Shown one piece after another: positions 27,317 through 36,800 of a DNA stretch of 64,000 bases. The DNA lies in assembly GCF_905397435.1 (NCBI RefSeq), contig NZ_CAJPVI010000038.1, forward strand, positions 1 to 64,000. Direction: 5' to 3'. How positions within the stretch are numbered: position 1 is the first letter of the stretch; every line of letters begins with the position of its first letter. Source of the stretch: Cupriavidus numazuensis (lineage in GTDB: Bacteria > Pseudomonadota > Gammaproteobacteria > Burkholderiales > Burkholderiaceae). Made by a program: the position numbers and the translations under genes. The notes under the pieces were generated by a model that worked only from the letters and a program-made list of their open reading frames with translations, ran no database searches and had not been told where the DNA came from.

Positions 27317-27892
27317 CTAGCGTCGCCACATGCGGCGCAGTGTGTTGTCGCCGAGCATGTAATGGTGGAACAGCGCGGCCATGGCGTGCAGGCCGATCAC
27401 CAGATAAAACGCGGTGCCCAGCGTTTCATGGATTTCCTTGATCTGGTTCTTCAACGCCTGGTCGGGGCCGACCAATGCCGGAATCTCAATGCCAAGTCCC
27501 GGCATCGTCAGCACGTGGCCGCCCGCATTGAGCGTGAGCAGCCCCAGGACCGGCTGGCACAGGATGAACAGGTACAGCACCCAGTGCATCGCCGCGCCCG
27601 CACGCTGCATCCAGCGCGGGCCCGGCTCGGCCGCTGGCGCGCCGCGTACGAGGCGCCACAGCACGCGCGGCACGGCCAGCGCCAGGACCAGCACGCCGGC
27701 CCACTCATGTGCCGCCATGGCCAGCGAGCGAGCCGGGGTGCCCTTGCCGGCAAAGCCTTTCAGCTCGATCGCCGCATAAGCTGCAGCGATCAGCAGGAAT
27801 ACTGCCCAGTGGAAGAAGATGGCGAGACCGTCGTAGCGGCGCACGGTTCCGGGAAACGCCATGGCACCGGACACGCCCTGAAGGCGGTTCAT
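27317..27892 (-). CDS. Cytochrome b561-type di-heme protein
   Basis: The 191-residue inner-membrane protein has four helices and the histidines expected to bind two b hemes: FFHWAVFLL in helix 1, MAAHEWAGVLV in helix 2 and HAMAALFHHYML near helix 4, plus AMHWVLYLF. CybB-type proteins pass electrons between quinol and periplasmic or superoxide acceptors. AGGAG precedes the ATG. It is downstream of ppa on the same strand, but a terminator separates them. Its end is 7 bases from the convergent FemAB-like gene. Confidence 0.9.
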   Translation of the reverse strand: MNRLQGVSGAMAFPGTVRRYDGLAIFFHWAVFLLIAAAYAAIELKGFAGKGTPARSLAMAAHEWAGVLVLALAVPRVLWRLVRGAPAAEPGPRWMQRAGAAMHWVLYLFILCQPVLGLLTLNAGGHVLTMPGLGIEIPALVGPDQALKNQIKEIHETLGTAFYLVIGLHAMAALFHHYMLGDNTLRRMWRR

Positions 27893-27974
27893 AGGAACTC
27901 CTGTGGTGGTGAGGACTATCGATAGCGTACCCCGACAAGCGGCGCTGCGGCTTGCCGATGATCAGGTTTTCCGC

Positions 27975-28001
27975 AATAAAAAACCCCGCCGGAGCGGGGT
28001 T
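27975..28001 (-). terminator. Intrinsic terminator after ppa
   Basis: On the minus strand AACCCCG-CTCCGG-CGGGGTT is followed directly by a run of T. The 7-bp GC-rich stem and U-tract are a classical Rho-independent signal about 60 bases past the ppa stop. Confidence 0.9.
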
Positions 28002-28061
28002 CATTCAGCAGCCGTTCAGCTTTGCGCGAGAACGGCGCATAAACTGCCAACTGATGGGCAA

Positions 28062-28589
28062 TTACTTCTTGTAGTTCGCCACGCCGTCGGTGATTTCCTT
28101 GTGGGCTTCCTCGATGCCGGCCCAGCCTTCGACCTTGACCCACTTGCCGGCTTCCAGTGCCTTGTAGTTCTCAAAGAAGTGCTTGATCTGGTCCAGCGTG
28201 TTCTGCGGCACGTCCGACAGGCCCTTCATGAACGCGGTGGCCGGCGACAGCTTGTCCACCGGCACGGCGACCAGCTTGGCGTCCACGCCCGACTCGTCGG
28301 TCATCTTCAGCATGCCGAGTGCACGGCAGCGCACGACAGCGCCAGCCAGGATCGGGAACGGGGTGATCACCAGCACGTCTACCGGGTCGCCGTCGCCCGA
28401 CAGCGTCTGCGGGATGAAGCCGTAGTTGGCCGGATAGCGCATGCCGGTGCCGATAAAGCGGTCCACGAACAGCAGGCCGGTTTCCTTGTCGGCCTCGTAC
28501 TTCACCGGATCGCTCTGGGCGGAGATCTCGATGATGACGTTGAAATCGTTGGGAAGGTCCTTGCCCGGGGAGACGAGATTGAAGCTCAT
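28062..28589 (-). CDS. ppa: Inorganic pyrophosphatase (family I)
   Basis: This 175-residue cytoplasmic enzyme hydrolyses PPi to phosphate and so drives biosynthetic reactions. The conserved active-site string DGDPVDVLV carries the metal-binding aspartates, preceded by FIGTGMRYPANYGFIP and followed by RCRALGMLKMTDESGVDAKL, all of the soluble hexameric type. GGAG precedes the ATG by 7 bases. It has its own terminator and a candidate promoter, so it is probably monocistronic. Confidence 0.97.
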   Translation of the reverse strand: MSFNLVSPGKDLPNDFNVIIEISAQSDPVKYEADKETGLLFVDRFIGTGMRYPANYGFIPQTLSGDGDPVDVLVITPFPILAGAVVRCRALGMLKMTDESGVDAKLVAVPVDKLSPATAFMKGLSDVPQNTLDQIKHFFENYKALEAGKWVKVEGWAGIEEAHKEITDGVANYKK

Positions 28590-28631
28590 GCGATTCTCCA
28601 GATGCCTGCGGTGTGTTTATGGATGGGCGGC

Positions 28632-28637
28632 ATTATA
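28632..28637 (-). promoter_or_regulatory. Candidate -10 box of ppa
   Basis: On the minus strand TATAAT occurs 42 bases before the ppa ATG, in the divergent ppa/aldehyde dehydrogenase region. A clear -35 at 17 bases is not seen. Confidence 0.4.
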
Positions 28638-28785
28638 GCGGCTCCCCCCTGACCAGAGGCTGACAAAGACCGTGCCTTGCGCGCCGCCCGCGCTGCGCGA
28701 TAATGGCGCATTCTTCAGCCAACGCTGAATTCCGAGCCACGCCTCCGACTGAACGAAAAGCCCTCGGAGACCCCGGAGACCCTGC

Positions 28786-30222
28786 ATGCATGCCCAGCAT
28801 TTCGTCGCCAACCGCCTGATCGCCCCGGACAACGGCCTGCGCATCAAGGTGTTCGACCCGTCCAACGGCGAACCCTTTGCCGAGATCGCGCGCGGCAACG
28901 CCACCGATATCAATGTCGCCGTGCACGCCGCACGGCAAGCCGCCGACGGCGCCTGGGGCGCGATGGCCCCGGCCGAGCGCGTGCGGCTGCTCAACCGCGT
29001 GGCGCTCACGCTGATCGCCCACGAAGAGGAGCTGACCGCGCTCGAAGCGCGCGACACCGGCAAGCCGGTGCGCCAGGCCAGGGCCGACGCGCGCGCGGTC
29101 GCGCGCTATTTCGAGTTCTACGCCGGCGCGGTCGACAAGCTGCACGGCCAGACCATTCCGTACAACCCCGGCTACACGGTGCTGACGCTGCGCGAGCCGC
29201 ACGGCGTCACCGGCCACATCATCCCGTGGAACTACCCGCTGCAGATCTTCGGCCGCAGCGTGGGCGCCGCGCTTGCAACCGGCAACGCCTGCGTGGTCAA
29301 GCCAGCCGAAGATGCCTGCCTGTCACTGCTGCGCGTGGCCGAACTGGCGGCCGAGGCAGGGTTGCCCGAAGGCGCGCTCAACATCATCACCGGCTACGGC
29401 CATGAGGCGGGCGCCGCGCTCGCGCGTCATCCGGGCATCAACCACATCTCGTTCACGGGTTCGCCGCAGACCGGCAAGCTGGTATCGCAGCTCGCCGCGG
29501 AGAACCATGTGCCGGTCACGCTCGAACTCGGCGGCAAGTCGCCGCAGATCGTGTTTGCCGATGCCGATGTCGATGCGCTGGTGCCGGTGATCGTCAACGG
29601 CATCGTGCAGAACGCCGGCCAGACCTGCTCCGCCGGCAGCCGCGTGCTGGTGGAGCGGCCGCTCTACAATGCGCTGCTGGACCGGATCGCATCGGTGTTC
29701 GAATCGCTGCGTGTCGGCCCTTCCGAGCTGGACCTGGAATGCGGTCCGCTGATCAGCCGCAAGCAGCAGCAGCGTGTGTGGGACTTCGTTTCCGATGCGC
29801 AGCACGCCGGCATCTCCGTGATGGCGCAGGGGCAGATCGTCGCGGAAGCGCCGGAGTCCGGCTACTACCAGGTGCCGATGCTGTTCCGCGACGTGCCGCC
29901 CGCGCACCGGCTTGCGCAGGAGGAAGTGTTCGGCCCGCTGCTGGCCGCCATGCCGTTCGATAGCGAAGCGGAAGCCGTGGCGATGGCCAACGGCACGCCT
30001 TACGGCCTGGTCGCGGGATTGTGGACGCGCGACGGCGGCAGGCAACTGCGCCTTGCACGCAAGCTGCGCGCGGGCCAGGTATTTATCAACAACTACGGTG
30101 CCGGCGGCGGCGTGGAGCTGCCCTTCGGCGGCACCGGCCAGTCCGGCTACGGCCGCGAAAAAGGTTTCGAGGCCCTGTACGGCTTTACCACCCTGAAAAC
30201 CATTGCCATTCAACATGGGTAA
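28786..30222 (+). CDS. NAD(P)-dependent aldehyde dehydrogenase
   Basis: The 478-residue enzyme oxidises an aldehyde to its acid. The general base Glu247 lies in LELGGKSPQ and the nucleophile Cys281 in GQTCSAGSR; the cofactor region shows ITGYGHEAGAAL and FTGSPQTGK. The C-terminal EEVFGPLLA and INNYGAGGGVELPFGG blocks are intact. The substrate is unknown, but the following small membrane protein, SDR and MFS permease suggest catabolism of an imported hydroxy acid or aldehyde. GGAG precedes the ATG. Its last 8 bases overlap the next gene. Confidence 0.95.
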   Translation: MHAQHFVANRLIAPDNGLRIKVFDPSNGEPFAEIARGNATDINVAVHAARQAADGAWGAMAPAERVRLLNRVALTLIAHEEELTALEARDTGKPVRQARADARAVARYFEFYAGAVDKLHGQTIPYNPGYTVLTLREPHGVTGHIIPWNYPLQIFGRSVGAALATGNACVVKPAEDACLSLLRVAELAAEAGLPEGALNIITGYGHEAGAALARHPGINHISFTGSPQTGKLVSQLAAENHVPVTLELGGKSPQIVFADADVDALVPVIVNGIVQNAGQTCSAGSRVLVERPLYNALLDRIASVFESLRVGPSELDLECGPLISRKQQQRVWDFVSDAQHAGISVMAQGQIVAEAPESGYYQVPMLFRDVPPAHRLAQEEVFGPLLAAMPFDSEAEAVAMANGTPYGLVAGLWTRDGGRQLRLARKLRAGQVFINNYGAGGGVELPFGGTGQSGYGREKGFEALYGFTTLKTIAIQHG

Positions 30223-30457
30223 CATCAATTTCCTGTCGGTCGCCTTTGCCATCTTCTTTTTCTGGATGGCCTGGCATGTGAAGAACAAGCGCGCCACCAA
30301 TCCGTCCGGCATGCCGCGGCTGCAGGTATTCAAGCGCAAATGGGGCGATACCGTCGGCGACCGCGTGCACTGGTGCCTGTACGTGGCATTGCCGTTCCTG
30401 CTGGCCGTGATGATGGTGGCCAACGCGCTGCGCGGACGCGGACCGTTCGCGCACTGA
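30215..30457 (+). CDS. Small two-helix membrane protein, unknown function
   Basis: The 80-residue product starts MGNINFLSVAFAIFFFWMAW, a strong membrane helix, then a basic loop (KNKRATNPSGMPRLQVFKRKW) and a second helix (CLYVALPFLLAVMMVANAL). I know no function. Its ATG overlaps the aldehyde dehydrogenase stop region by 8 bases, so translation is probably coupled and the product may serve that enzyme or its substrate at the membrane. An upstream ATG at 30203 is also in frame. Confidence 0.7.
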   Translation: MGNINFLSVAFAIFFFWMAWHVKNKRATNPSGMPRLQVFKRKWGDTVGDRVHWCLYVALPFLLAVMMVANALRGRGPFAH

Positions 30458-30520
30458 GCAGGTTCCTGGTGCTGGCGAACCAACGGCGCTCGAATGAGAC
30501 TGTCGCCGTCACCAGAGGCT

Positions 30521-30641
30521 CCCCTCTCCCGCGAAGTGGGAGAGGGGTGGGGGAGAGGGCCGGAGCGTCAACGAAGTGAAGCAGCTCGGTATGCCAGCGC
30601 CCGCCCTCTCCCCCGCCCCTCTCCCGCAAGCGGGAGAGGGG
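30521..30641. repeat. Long imperfect inverted repeat (REP/BIME-like)
   Basis: Two arms of about 40 bases (30521-30560 and 30603-30641) are near-perfect reverse complements around a 42-base centre. Each arm itself contains a smaller palindrome: 30521-30547 (CCCCTCTCCC ... GGGAGAGGGG) and 30616-30641 (CCCCTCTCCCGC-AA-GCGGGAGAGGGG). This double hairpin structure between the small membrane gene and the SDR gene fits an intergenic repetitive palindromic element. It could attenuate or stabilise the operon transcript. Confidence 0.85.
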
Positions 30642-30678
30642 AGAAAACAAGCGGGCTTTGACCCAGAGGAGACAAGCG

Positions 30679-31437
30679 ATGAGACTGGCAGACAAGGTTG
30701 CGGTGGTGACGGGTGGCGGCTCCGGCTTTGGCGAGGGCATCGCGCATACGTTCGCGCGCGAAGGTGCCCGCGTCATGGTGGCCGATTTGCGTGAAGACGC
30801 CGCCGAGCGCGTGGCCGCCGCCATCCGCGATGCGGGCGGCCAGGCCCGCGCCGTGCGCGCCGACGTCTCACGCGAAGCGGATACGGAGGCCATGCGCGAC
30901 GCCGCGCTGAGCGCGTTCGGCGACGTGCACATCGTCATCAACAACGCCGGCACTACGCATCGCAACAAGCCGATCCTCGACATCACCGAGGACGAGTTCG
31001 ACCGCGTCTACGCCGTCAACGTCAAAAGCATCTTCTGGTCCGCACGCGCGTTCATCCCGCATTTCCGCCAGCGCGGCGGCGGCGTGTTCGTCAATATCGC
31101 GTCGACCGCCGGCATCCGGCCGCGTCCCGGACTGGTCTGGTACAACGGCAGCAAGGGCGCCGTCATCACCGCGAGCAAGGCCATGGCAGCGGAGCTCGGC
31201 AAGGACAATATCCGCGTGAACTGCGTCAACCCGGTGATCGGCGCGACCGGCCTGCTCGAGGAATTCATGGGCATGCCCGACACGCCCGAGAACCGCGCGA
31301 AGTTCCTCGCCACCATTCCGATGGGCCGCATGTCGACGCCGCCTGACGTCGCCAACGCGTGCCTGTACCTGGCCTCTGACGAAGCCGCGTTCATCACCGG
31401 CACTTGCATCGAAGTGGACGGCGGCCGCTGCGTCTAG
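30679..31437 (+). CDS. SDR-family oxidoreductase
   Basis: The 252-residue protein is a classical short-chain dehydrogenase: TGGGSGFG (residues 11-18) binds NAD(P), NNAG (88-91) stabilises the sheet, and Ser142, Tyr155 and Lys159 (ASTAG, WYNGSKG) form the catalytic set. The C-terminus FITGTCIEVDGGRCV is typical. It likely interconverts an alcohol and a ketone or aldehyde in the same pathway as the upstream aldehyde dehydrogenase. AGAGGAG precedes the ATG at 30679. A 40-base-arm inverted repeat separates it from the upstream gene. Confidence 0.94.
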   Translation: MRLADKVAVVTGGGSGFGEGIAHTFAREGARVMVADLREDAAERVAAAIRDAGGQARAVRADVSREADTEAMRDAALSAFGDVHIVINNAGTTHRNKPILDITEDEFDRVYAVNVKSIFWSARAFIPHFRQRGGGVFVNIASTAGIRPRPGLVWYNGSKGAVITASKAMAAELGKDNIRVNCVNPVIGATGLLEEFMGMPDTPENRAKFLATIPMGRMSTPPDVANACLYLASDEAAFITGTCIEVDGGRCV

Positions 31438-31510
31438 CCAATACCGTTTTCCGTAGCTGTAACCGCATCACCGAAGCGTCGTAGAAACGCAACCATCCTG
31501 AGGAGACAGC

Positions 31511-32821
31511 ATGACAACGACTGCAGTGAATCCCGGCGTCGGCGACGCCGCGTTTGAAGACGCCACCTACCGCAAGGTGAGCTGGCGCCTGGTGCCTTTC
31601 CTGCTGCTGTGCTACGTGGTGGCCTACCTGGACCGCGTCAACGTGGGCTTTGCCAAGCTGCAGATGCTCAGCGACCTGAAGTTCAGCGAGACCATCTACG
31701 GTCTTGGCGCGGGCATCTTCTTCATCGGCTACTTTCTGTTCGAGGTGCCGAGCAACGTGATCCTGCACAAGGTCGGCGCGCGCATCTGGATTGCGCGCAT
31801 CATGATCACCTGGGGCGTGATCTCGGCGGCGATGATGTTCGTCACCACGCCGACCATGTTCTACGTGCTGCGCTTCCTGCTCGGCATTGCCGAGGCCGGC
31901 TTCTTCCCCGGCATCATCCTGTACCTGACCTACTGGTACCCGGCCAACCGGCGCGGGCGCACCACCACGTTCTTCATGACCGCCATCGCGCTGTCGGGCG
32001 TGATCGGCGGCCCGCTGTCGGGCTGGGTGATGCAATCGTTCGACGGCCACAACGGCTGGTCCGGCTGGCAATGGATGTTCCTGCTCGAAGGCATCCCGTC
32101 GATCCTGGTCGGCCTGTGGGTGCTGGCCTACCTGGACGATCGCATCGTGCACGCCAAGTGGCTGACCAACGAGGAAAAGGCGCTGCTCGAACGCAATATC
32201 GCCAGCGAAGATGCGCACAAGGAAGACCCGCCGATCCGCACCGTGCTGTCGAGCCCGCGCGTCTGGCTGATGAGTGCGATCTACTTCTGCTTCGTGATGG
32301 GCCTGTATGGCGTGAGCTTCTGGCTGCCGACCATCATCAAGCAGACCGGTGTCAAGAGCGCACTCGACATCGGCCTGCTGACCGCGATTCCGTATGGCTG
32401 CGCAGTGGTCGGCATGGTGCTGTTCGCGTTCAGCGCCGACCGCTCCGGCGAACGCCGCTGGCACATTGCCATTCCCGCCGTGGCGGGCGCGCTCGGCCTG
32501 CTGCTTTCGGTGTACTGGCATGACAGCACCACGCTGGCCATGGTGGCGCTGACGCTGGCGACGATCGGCATCCTGACCACGCTGCCGCTGTTCTGGAGCC
32601 TGCCCACCGCATTCCTGGCCGGAACGGGCGCTGCGGCTGGCATCGCACTGATCAACTCGCTCGGCAACCTCGCAGGCTTCCTCAGCCCGTACGCGGTCGG
32701 CTGGCTCAAGGACCTGACCCATACCACCGATTCCGGCATGTACCTGCTCGCCGCCTGCCTGGTGGTCGGGGCTGCACTGACGCTGTCGGTGCCGGCACGG
32801 CTGGTAGGCAGCAAGACCTGA
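31511..32821 (+). CDS. MFS transporter, anion:cation symporter (ACS) type
   Basis: The 436-residue inner-membrane permease has twelve helices. The loop 2-3 region and DRVNVGFAKLQM in TM1 are typical of the ACS subfamily, which imports organic anions such as tartrate, phthalate, glucarate or hydroxyphenylacetate with a cation. TGAGGAG precedes the ATG. It follows the SDR gene by 73 bases and would supply the substrate for the SDR/aldehyde dehydrogenase pair. The exact substrate cannot be read from sequence. Confidence 0.92.
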   Translation: MTTTAVNPGVGDAAFEDATYRKVSWRLVPFLLLCYVVAYLDRVNVGFAKLQMLSDLKFSETIYGLGAGIFFIGYFLFEVPSNVILHKVGARIWIARIMITWGVISAAMMFVTTPTMFYVLRFLLGIAEAGFFPGIILYLTYWYPANRRGRTTTFFMTAIALSGVIGGPLSGWVMQSFDGHNGWSGWQWMFLLEGIPSILVGLWVLAYLDDRIVHAKWLTNEEKALLERNIASEDAHKEDPPIRTVLSSPRVWLMSAIYFCFVMGLYGVSFWLPTIIKQTGVKSALDIGLLTAIPYGCAVVGMVLFAFSADRSGERRWHIAIPAVAGALGLLLSVYWHDSTTLAMVALTLATIGILTTLPLFWSLPTAFLAGTGAAAGIALINSLGNLAGFLSPYAVGWLKDLTHTTDSGMYLLAACLVVGAALTLSVPARLVGSKT

Positions 32822-33047
32822 CCTTCCCGCCACACGCACCACTCGCACGCCGCCAACTGCCGCGGCGTGCACCTGTCGGGTGGCTTGCACGCCGCCCGTG
32901 TCCCGCAACACGCCCTCCTCCGACACGCATGTAGGAGCCTGACGGGCAGTGTGCTCCGGTACCCCTCCGTAGCATGGAATGGAGACCCGCCATGTCCCTC
33001 CGGGCTTGTGGCGGCCCTGTTTCCCTTCTTTCGTCAAGGAGGCCAAG

Positions 33048-33740
33048 ATGAAGCCACTGTCTTCACGCACGGCCCGCCCCGTCGAGGTGTCCGGTGCGCG
33101 GGAACGGCACGCGCGCGCACTTCGCGTGGCGCTTCTGACGGGCGCAGGTGCATTGGCATTGCTCGCTTTCGTACCGGCGGCGAGCCAGGCACAGACTTCC
33201 CCTGCACCGGCGGATGCTGCAACCGCGCCCATGGCGCCAACGCCGGGCACAACCGGTACGCCGCCGCTGCCGGCGCCGTCGGCCGTACCACCGGCTGCCG
33301 CACCTGCCCCGACGCCCGCGCCAATCAACACGGCTCCGCCCGCACCGTCGCCGCCGCTGGCGGCACCGACTCCTCCATCCCCGCCACTGACCACGCCGCC
33401 GCCCCCGCCCCCGCGCGACGCCATGGTGCAGCGCAAGGCTGGTTCAGTGACCTACATCTGCGGCGGCGTTGCCGACGACGAACAGCGCGCACTGTCCGCG
33501 CAGTCCCGCAACTACAACATGGGGCTGCTGTTCACGCAGGGCGCGCGCGGAGAATACCTGTCCGACGTCAACGTGAAACTGATACGGAACGGCCGTGAAG
33601 TGGCCAACTTCGTCGCCGACGGGCCCAAGTGCCTGCTGCGCGCGCCGCAAGGCAGCTACAGCGTACGTGCGACGTATGAAGGCCGGACCAAGACGCAGGT
33701 GGTCAGCACGGGCACGCGGAATGCGCAGATGCGTTGGTAA
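33048..33740 (+). CDS. Secreted proline-rich protein with a C-terminal beta domain
   Basis: The 230-residue product has a long basic N-terminus, a signal-like hydrophobic stretch (LLTGAGALALLAFVPAASQAQ, cleavage near residue 48) and then a 75-residue Pro/Ala/Thr-rich linker (about 50-125) of the kind that spans the envelope. The C-terminal 105 residues (GSVTYICGGVADDEQRAL ... DVNVKLIRNGREVANF ... GSYSVRATYEGRTKTQVV) look like a carboxypeptidase-regulatory-like beta sandwich with two cysteines. Function is unknown. CAAGGAGG precedes the ATG, a strong site. It converges on pilL, with a terminator between them. Confidence 0.75.
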   Translation: MKPLSSRTARPVEVSGARERHARALRVALLTGAGALALLAFVPAASQAQTSPAPADAATAPMAPTPGTTGTPPLPAPSAVPPAAAPAPTPAPINTAPPAPSPPLAAPTPPSPPLTTPPPPPPRDAMVQRKAGSVTYICGGVADDEQRALSAQSRNYNMGLLFTQGARGEYLSDVNVKLIRNGREVANFVADGPKCLLRAPQGSYSVRATYEGRTKTQVVSTGTRNAQMRW

Positions 33741-33764
33741 TCCGCTGAAGCGCTAGCCATCCGC

Positions 33765-33800
33765 AAAAAAGAGAGGGCCACCATGACGGCGGCCCTCTCT
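33765..33800 (-). terminator. Intrinsic terminator of the pil-chp operon
   Basis: On the minus strand the stem AGAGAGGGCC pairs with GGCCCTCTCT across an 11-base loop and is followed by T6. It lies 26 bases past the pilL stop. The reverse direction lacks a good T-run. Confidence 0.85.
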
Positions 33801-33825
33801 GCTTTCTGCACGTTCGCAAACGGCT

Positions 33826-36800
33826 TCAGGGTTCCGGCTGGTCCCCCAGCATCTGCGCAACCGAGCCTGCAACACCGGCAGCGCGCGCACCAATCAGCCG
33901 CTGCAGCGTGCCGAGCAACTCATCCTCGTTGTAGGGCTTGCCGAGGTAGACGTCCACGCCGATCTCCTGCGCATAGCGGCGGTGCTTCTCCGCCGTGCGC
34001 GAGGTGATCATCACGAGCGGCATATGCGCCGTGCGGCTGTCGGCCCGCACGTTGCGCGTCAGGTCGAAGCCATCCATGTGCGGCATTTCGATGTCCACGA
34101 GCATCGCGTCCGGCATCACATCCTGCAGTTGCTTGAGCGCGTCGACACCGTCGCGGGCGAGCAGCACCTCATAGCCGGCACGCGTGAGCAGGCGGTGCGC
34201 GGCCTTGCGCACGGTCAGCGAATCGTCCACGACCATTACCGTGGGCTGCATCACAAGGCCATGCACCGGGGTGGTGGCACCACTGCCGTCCAGTTCCGCC
34301 ACGGCGCCGAGCGGCTGCGCGGCCTCCGGCTGTGCCGCGGCCGGCGCCGCTTCGCCGCGCACGCGCTCGAAGCGCTGCGCGAGCACCACGGGGTTGTAGA
34401 TCAGCACGATCTCGCCATCGCCCATCGTGGTCGCGCCGGCAATGCCCTCCAGGCGCGCGAGGTGCGGGCCGATGTGCTTGACCACCACTTCGCGGTTGCC
34501 CACCACTTCGTCCACGTGCACCGCCACGCGTTCGGTGCCGCTGCGTACGATCACCACCGGCGAGTACTTGCGGCCGGACGGGCTCGCCGCGTTTTCCTCG
34601 AGCAAGGCGCCGAAGTAGTAGAACGGCACGTCGTGGCCCGCCACGGCGATGTGCCCCTGGTTGTAGGCGTCGAGCAGGGCCTGCGTACGAAGCTGCTGGA
34701 CCTGGTCGATCATGCCGCTCGGCATGGCATACATGCGGCCGCCGAGTATCACGACCAGCACCTGTGTGATGGCCGTGGTCAGCGGCAGGTGCACCGTGAA
34801 CGTGGTGCCGCGGCCTGCCGTGGTCGACAGCGTGATGCGGCCGCCGAGCGCGACGGTTTCCGCGCGCACCACGTCCATGCCGACGCCGCGGCCAGCGAGT
34901 TCCGAGACCGCATCGGCTGTCGAGAACCCTGGCGTAAAGATCATCTCGGTCAGGCGCGCCTCGCTCGCGTCATCGTCGTGCGCGAGCAGGTTGCGCTCCA
35001 CAGCGCGCGCGCGAATGCGTGCAAGGTCCAGCCCCGCGCCGTCGTCGACGAAATGCAGCACGACCTCATTGCCTTCCTGCTGCACTTCCAGCGTCAGCGA
35101 GCCGGCTGCCGGCTTGCCCGCCGCGCGGCGGCTCTCCGACTTCTCGATGCCATGCACCACGGCATTGCGGATCAGGTGCTCGATCGGGCCGGCCATGCGG
35201 TCCAGCACCGAACGGTCGATTTCCACCGTACCGCCCTGGATCAGCAGGCGGACTTCCTTGCCGGTCTCGGCGGCGGCCTGGCGTGCGACGCGGTAGAGCC
35301 GTTCGGCGAGCGCGTCGAACTGCACCATGCGCGCCTGCATCAGCCCCCGCTGCAGACCGCGCGTGAGGCGCGCCTGCGCGGCGAGATCGCCGGCGGTGCG
35401 GTCGAAGCCGCGGTGCAGGTTTTGCTCCACGGTCGCCACGTCGTTGACCGACTCGGCCATCATCCGCGTCAGTTCCTGGAAGCGCGTGAAGCGGTCGAAC
35501 TCGAGCGGGTCGAAATCCTGCTTTTGCTGGGCATCGGCAATGCGCGAGGCCATCTGCGATTCGGCCTGGATTTCGATCTCGCGCAACTGGCCACGCAAAC
35601 GCGCGACGTTGTCGTTCAGTTCGCCAAGGTACGAACGCATGGAATCGAGTTCGCTCTCCAGACGCGCGCGCGTGGCGCCGACTTCGCCGGCCTCGTTGAT
35701 CAGCGTGTCGAGCGCGCGCGCCTGCACGCGCACCAGCGCACGCTGGCGCTCGGTGGCATCCGAAGGCTGTACTGCAGTGCCCGCAGGAGCGCCGACAGCT
35801 GGCACCGGCAGCGCCGTGCCAGCGCTCTCGGACTTCGGCGGAGCGACGCTCGCCATCACCGGTGTCACCGGCTGCTCGGATTGGCCGATCCCGTTGATGA
35901 GATCGGCATCGTCCGGCACCAGCAGGCGCCCGGCCTGCAGCGCCTCCACGTGCATCAGGATGCGGTCGTACCACGCATACAGGCGCCCGAACAGCTGCGG
36001 GCCAACGCGTTGCGCGCGCAGGCTGGCGTCGAGCAGCGTTTCCATTTCGTGCGCGGCCTGGCCCAGCGCCATCGCGCCGGCCATGCGCGCACTGCCCTTG
36101 AGCGTATGCAGCGCACGCAGTACCAGACCACCTTGCCGGGCGTCTTCGGGCGCGGCTTCCCATGTGCGCACCAGCCGGCCGAGTTCGGGCAGGCTGCCGT
36201 GCGCCTCTTCCAGGAAGATCTCGACCAGGGCCGCATCGAGTTCGGCGGCATCCGACTGCATCACCGCCTGCGGCAGCGGCCGCGCCGGTGTCGGCAGCGG
36301 GATCACCACAGCGTCATGCGTGCTCGGTGCCGGTGTCGGTGGCGGCGAAGGCGGCGCGGTTTCAGGCGCTGCGGGCACGGCTTGCACGACCGGTTCAGAC
36401 ACGGGCTGATCGGGCACGGGGAGATCAGGCACCACCGCGGCGGGCGGCATCTGGCCGAACAGGCTCGCCACCGAAGCATCGGGCTCGGCCGGCGCCTGCG
36501 GCGCCGGCACCAGCACGCGCGGGCGCAGCAGCGCACGTTCGCCGAACTCGGTCAGACTGCGGTGCAGGCCCGCATCCGCTTCCGGCCAGATGCCTGCGGC
36601 GAACTGGTGGAGCATGCCGCGCAGCCGTTCGACCGCCTGCTCCAGCAGGCGGAAATCGCCAGGGTGCATGGCGACGGGATGGGAGCCGAGCTGCAGCAGC
36701 AGGTGTTCGAGCGCTTCGGCAATCACGCGCACGGGCTCCAGGCCGACCGTCGACGCACTGCCCTGCAGCGTGTGCGCGACGCGCAGCGCCAGCTCGCTCG

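Noticed and set aside
30521..30641. The CCCTCTCCC repeats as a possible CRISPR or terminator
   Set aside because: There are only two inverted arms, no spaced direct repeats, and no T-run at the hairpin ends, so it is better seen as a palindromic repeat.
31394..33436. A 680-codon minus-strand frame opposite the MFS gene
   Set aside because: Gly/Ala- and His/Gln-rich shadow sequence with no motif; the MFS gene on the plus strand is intact.
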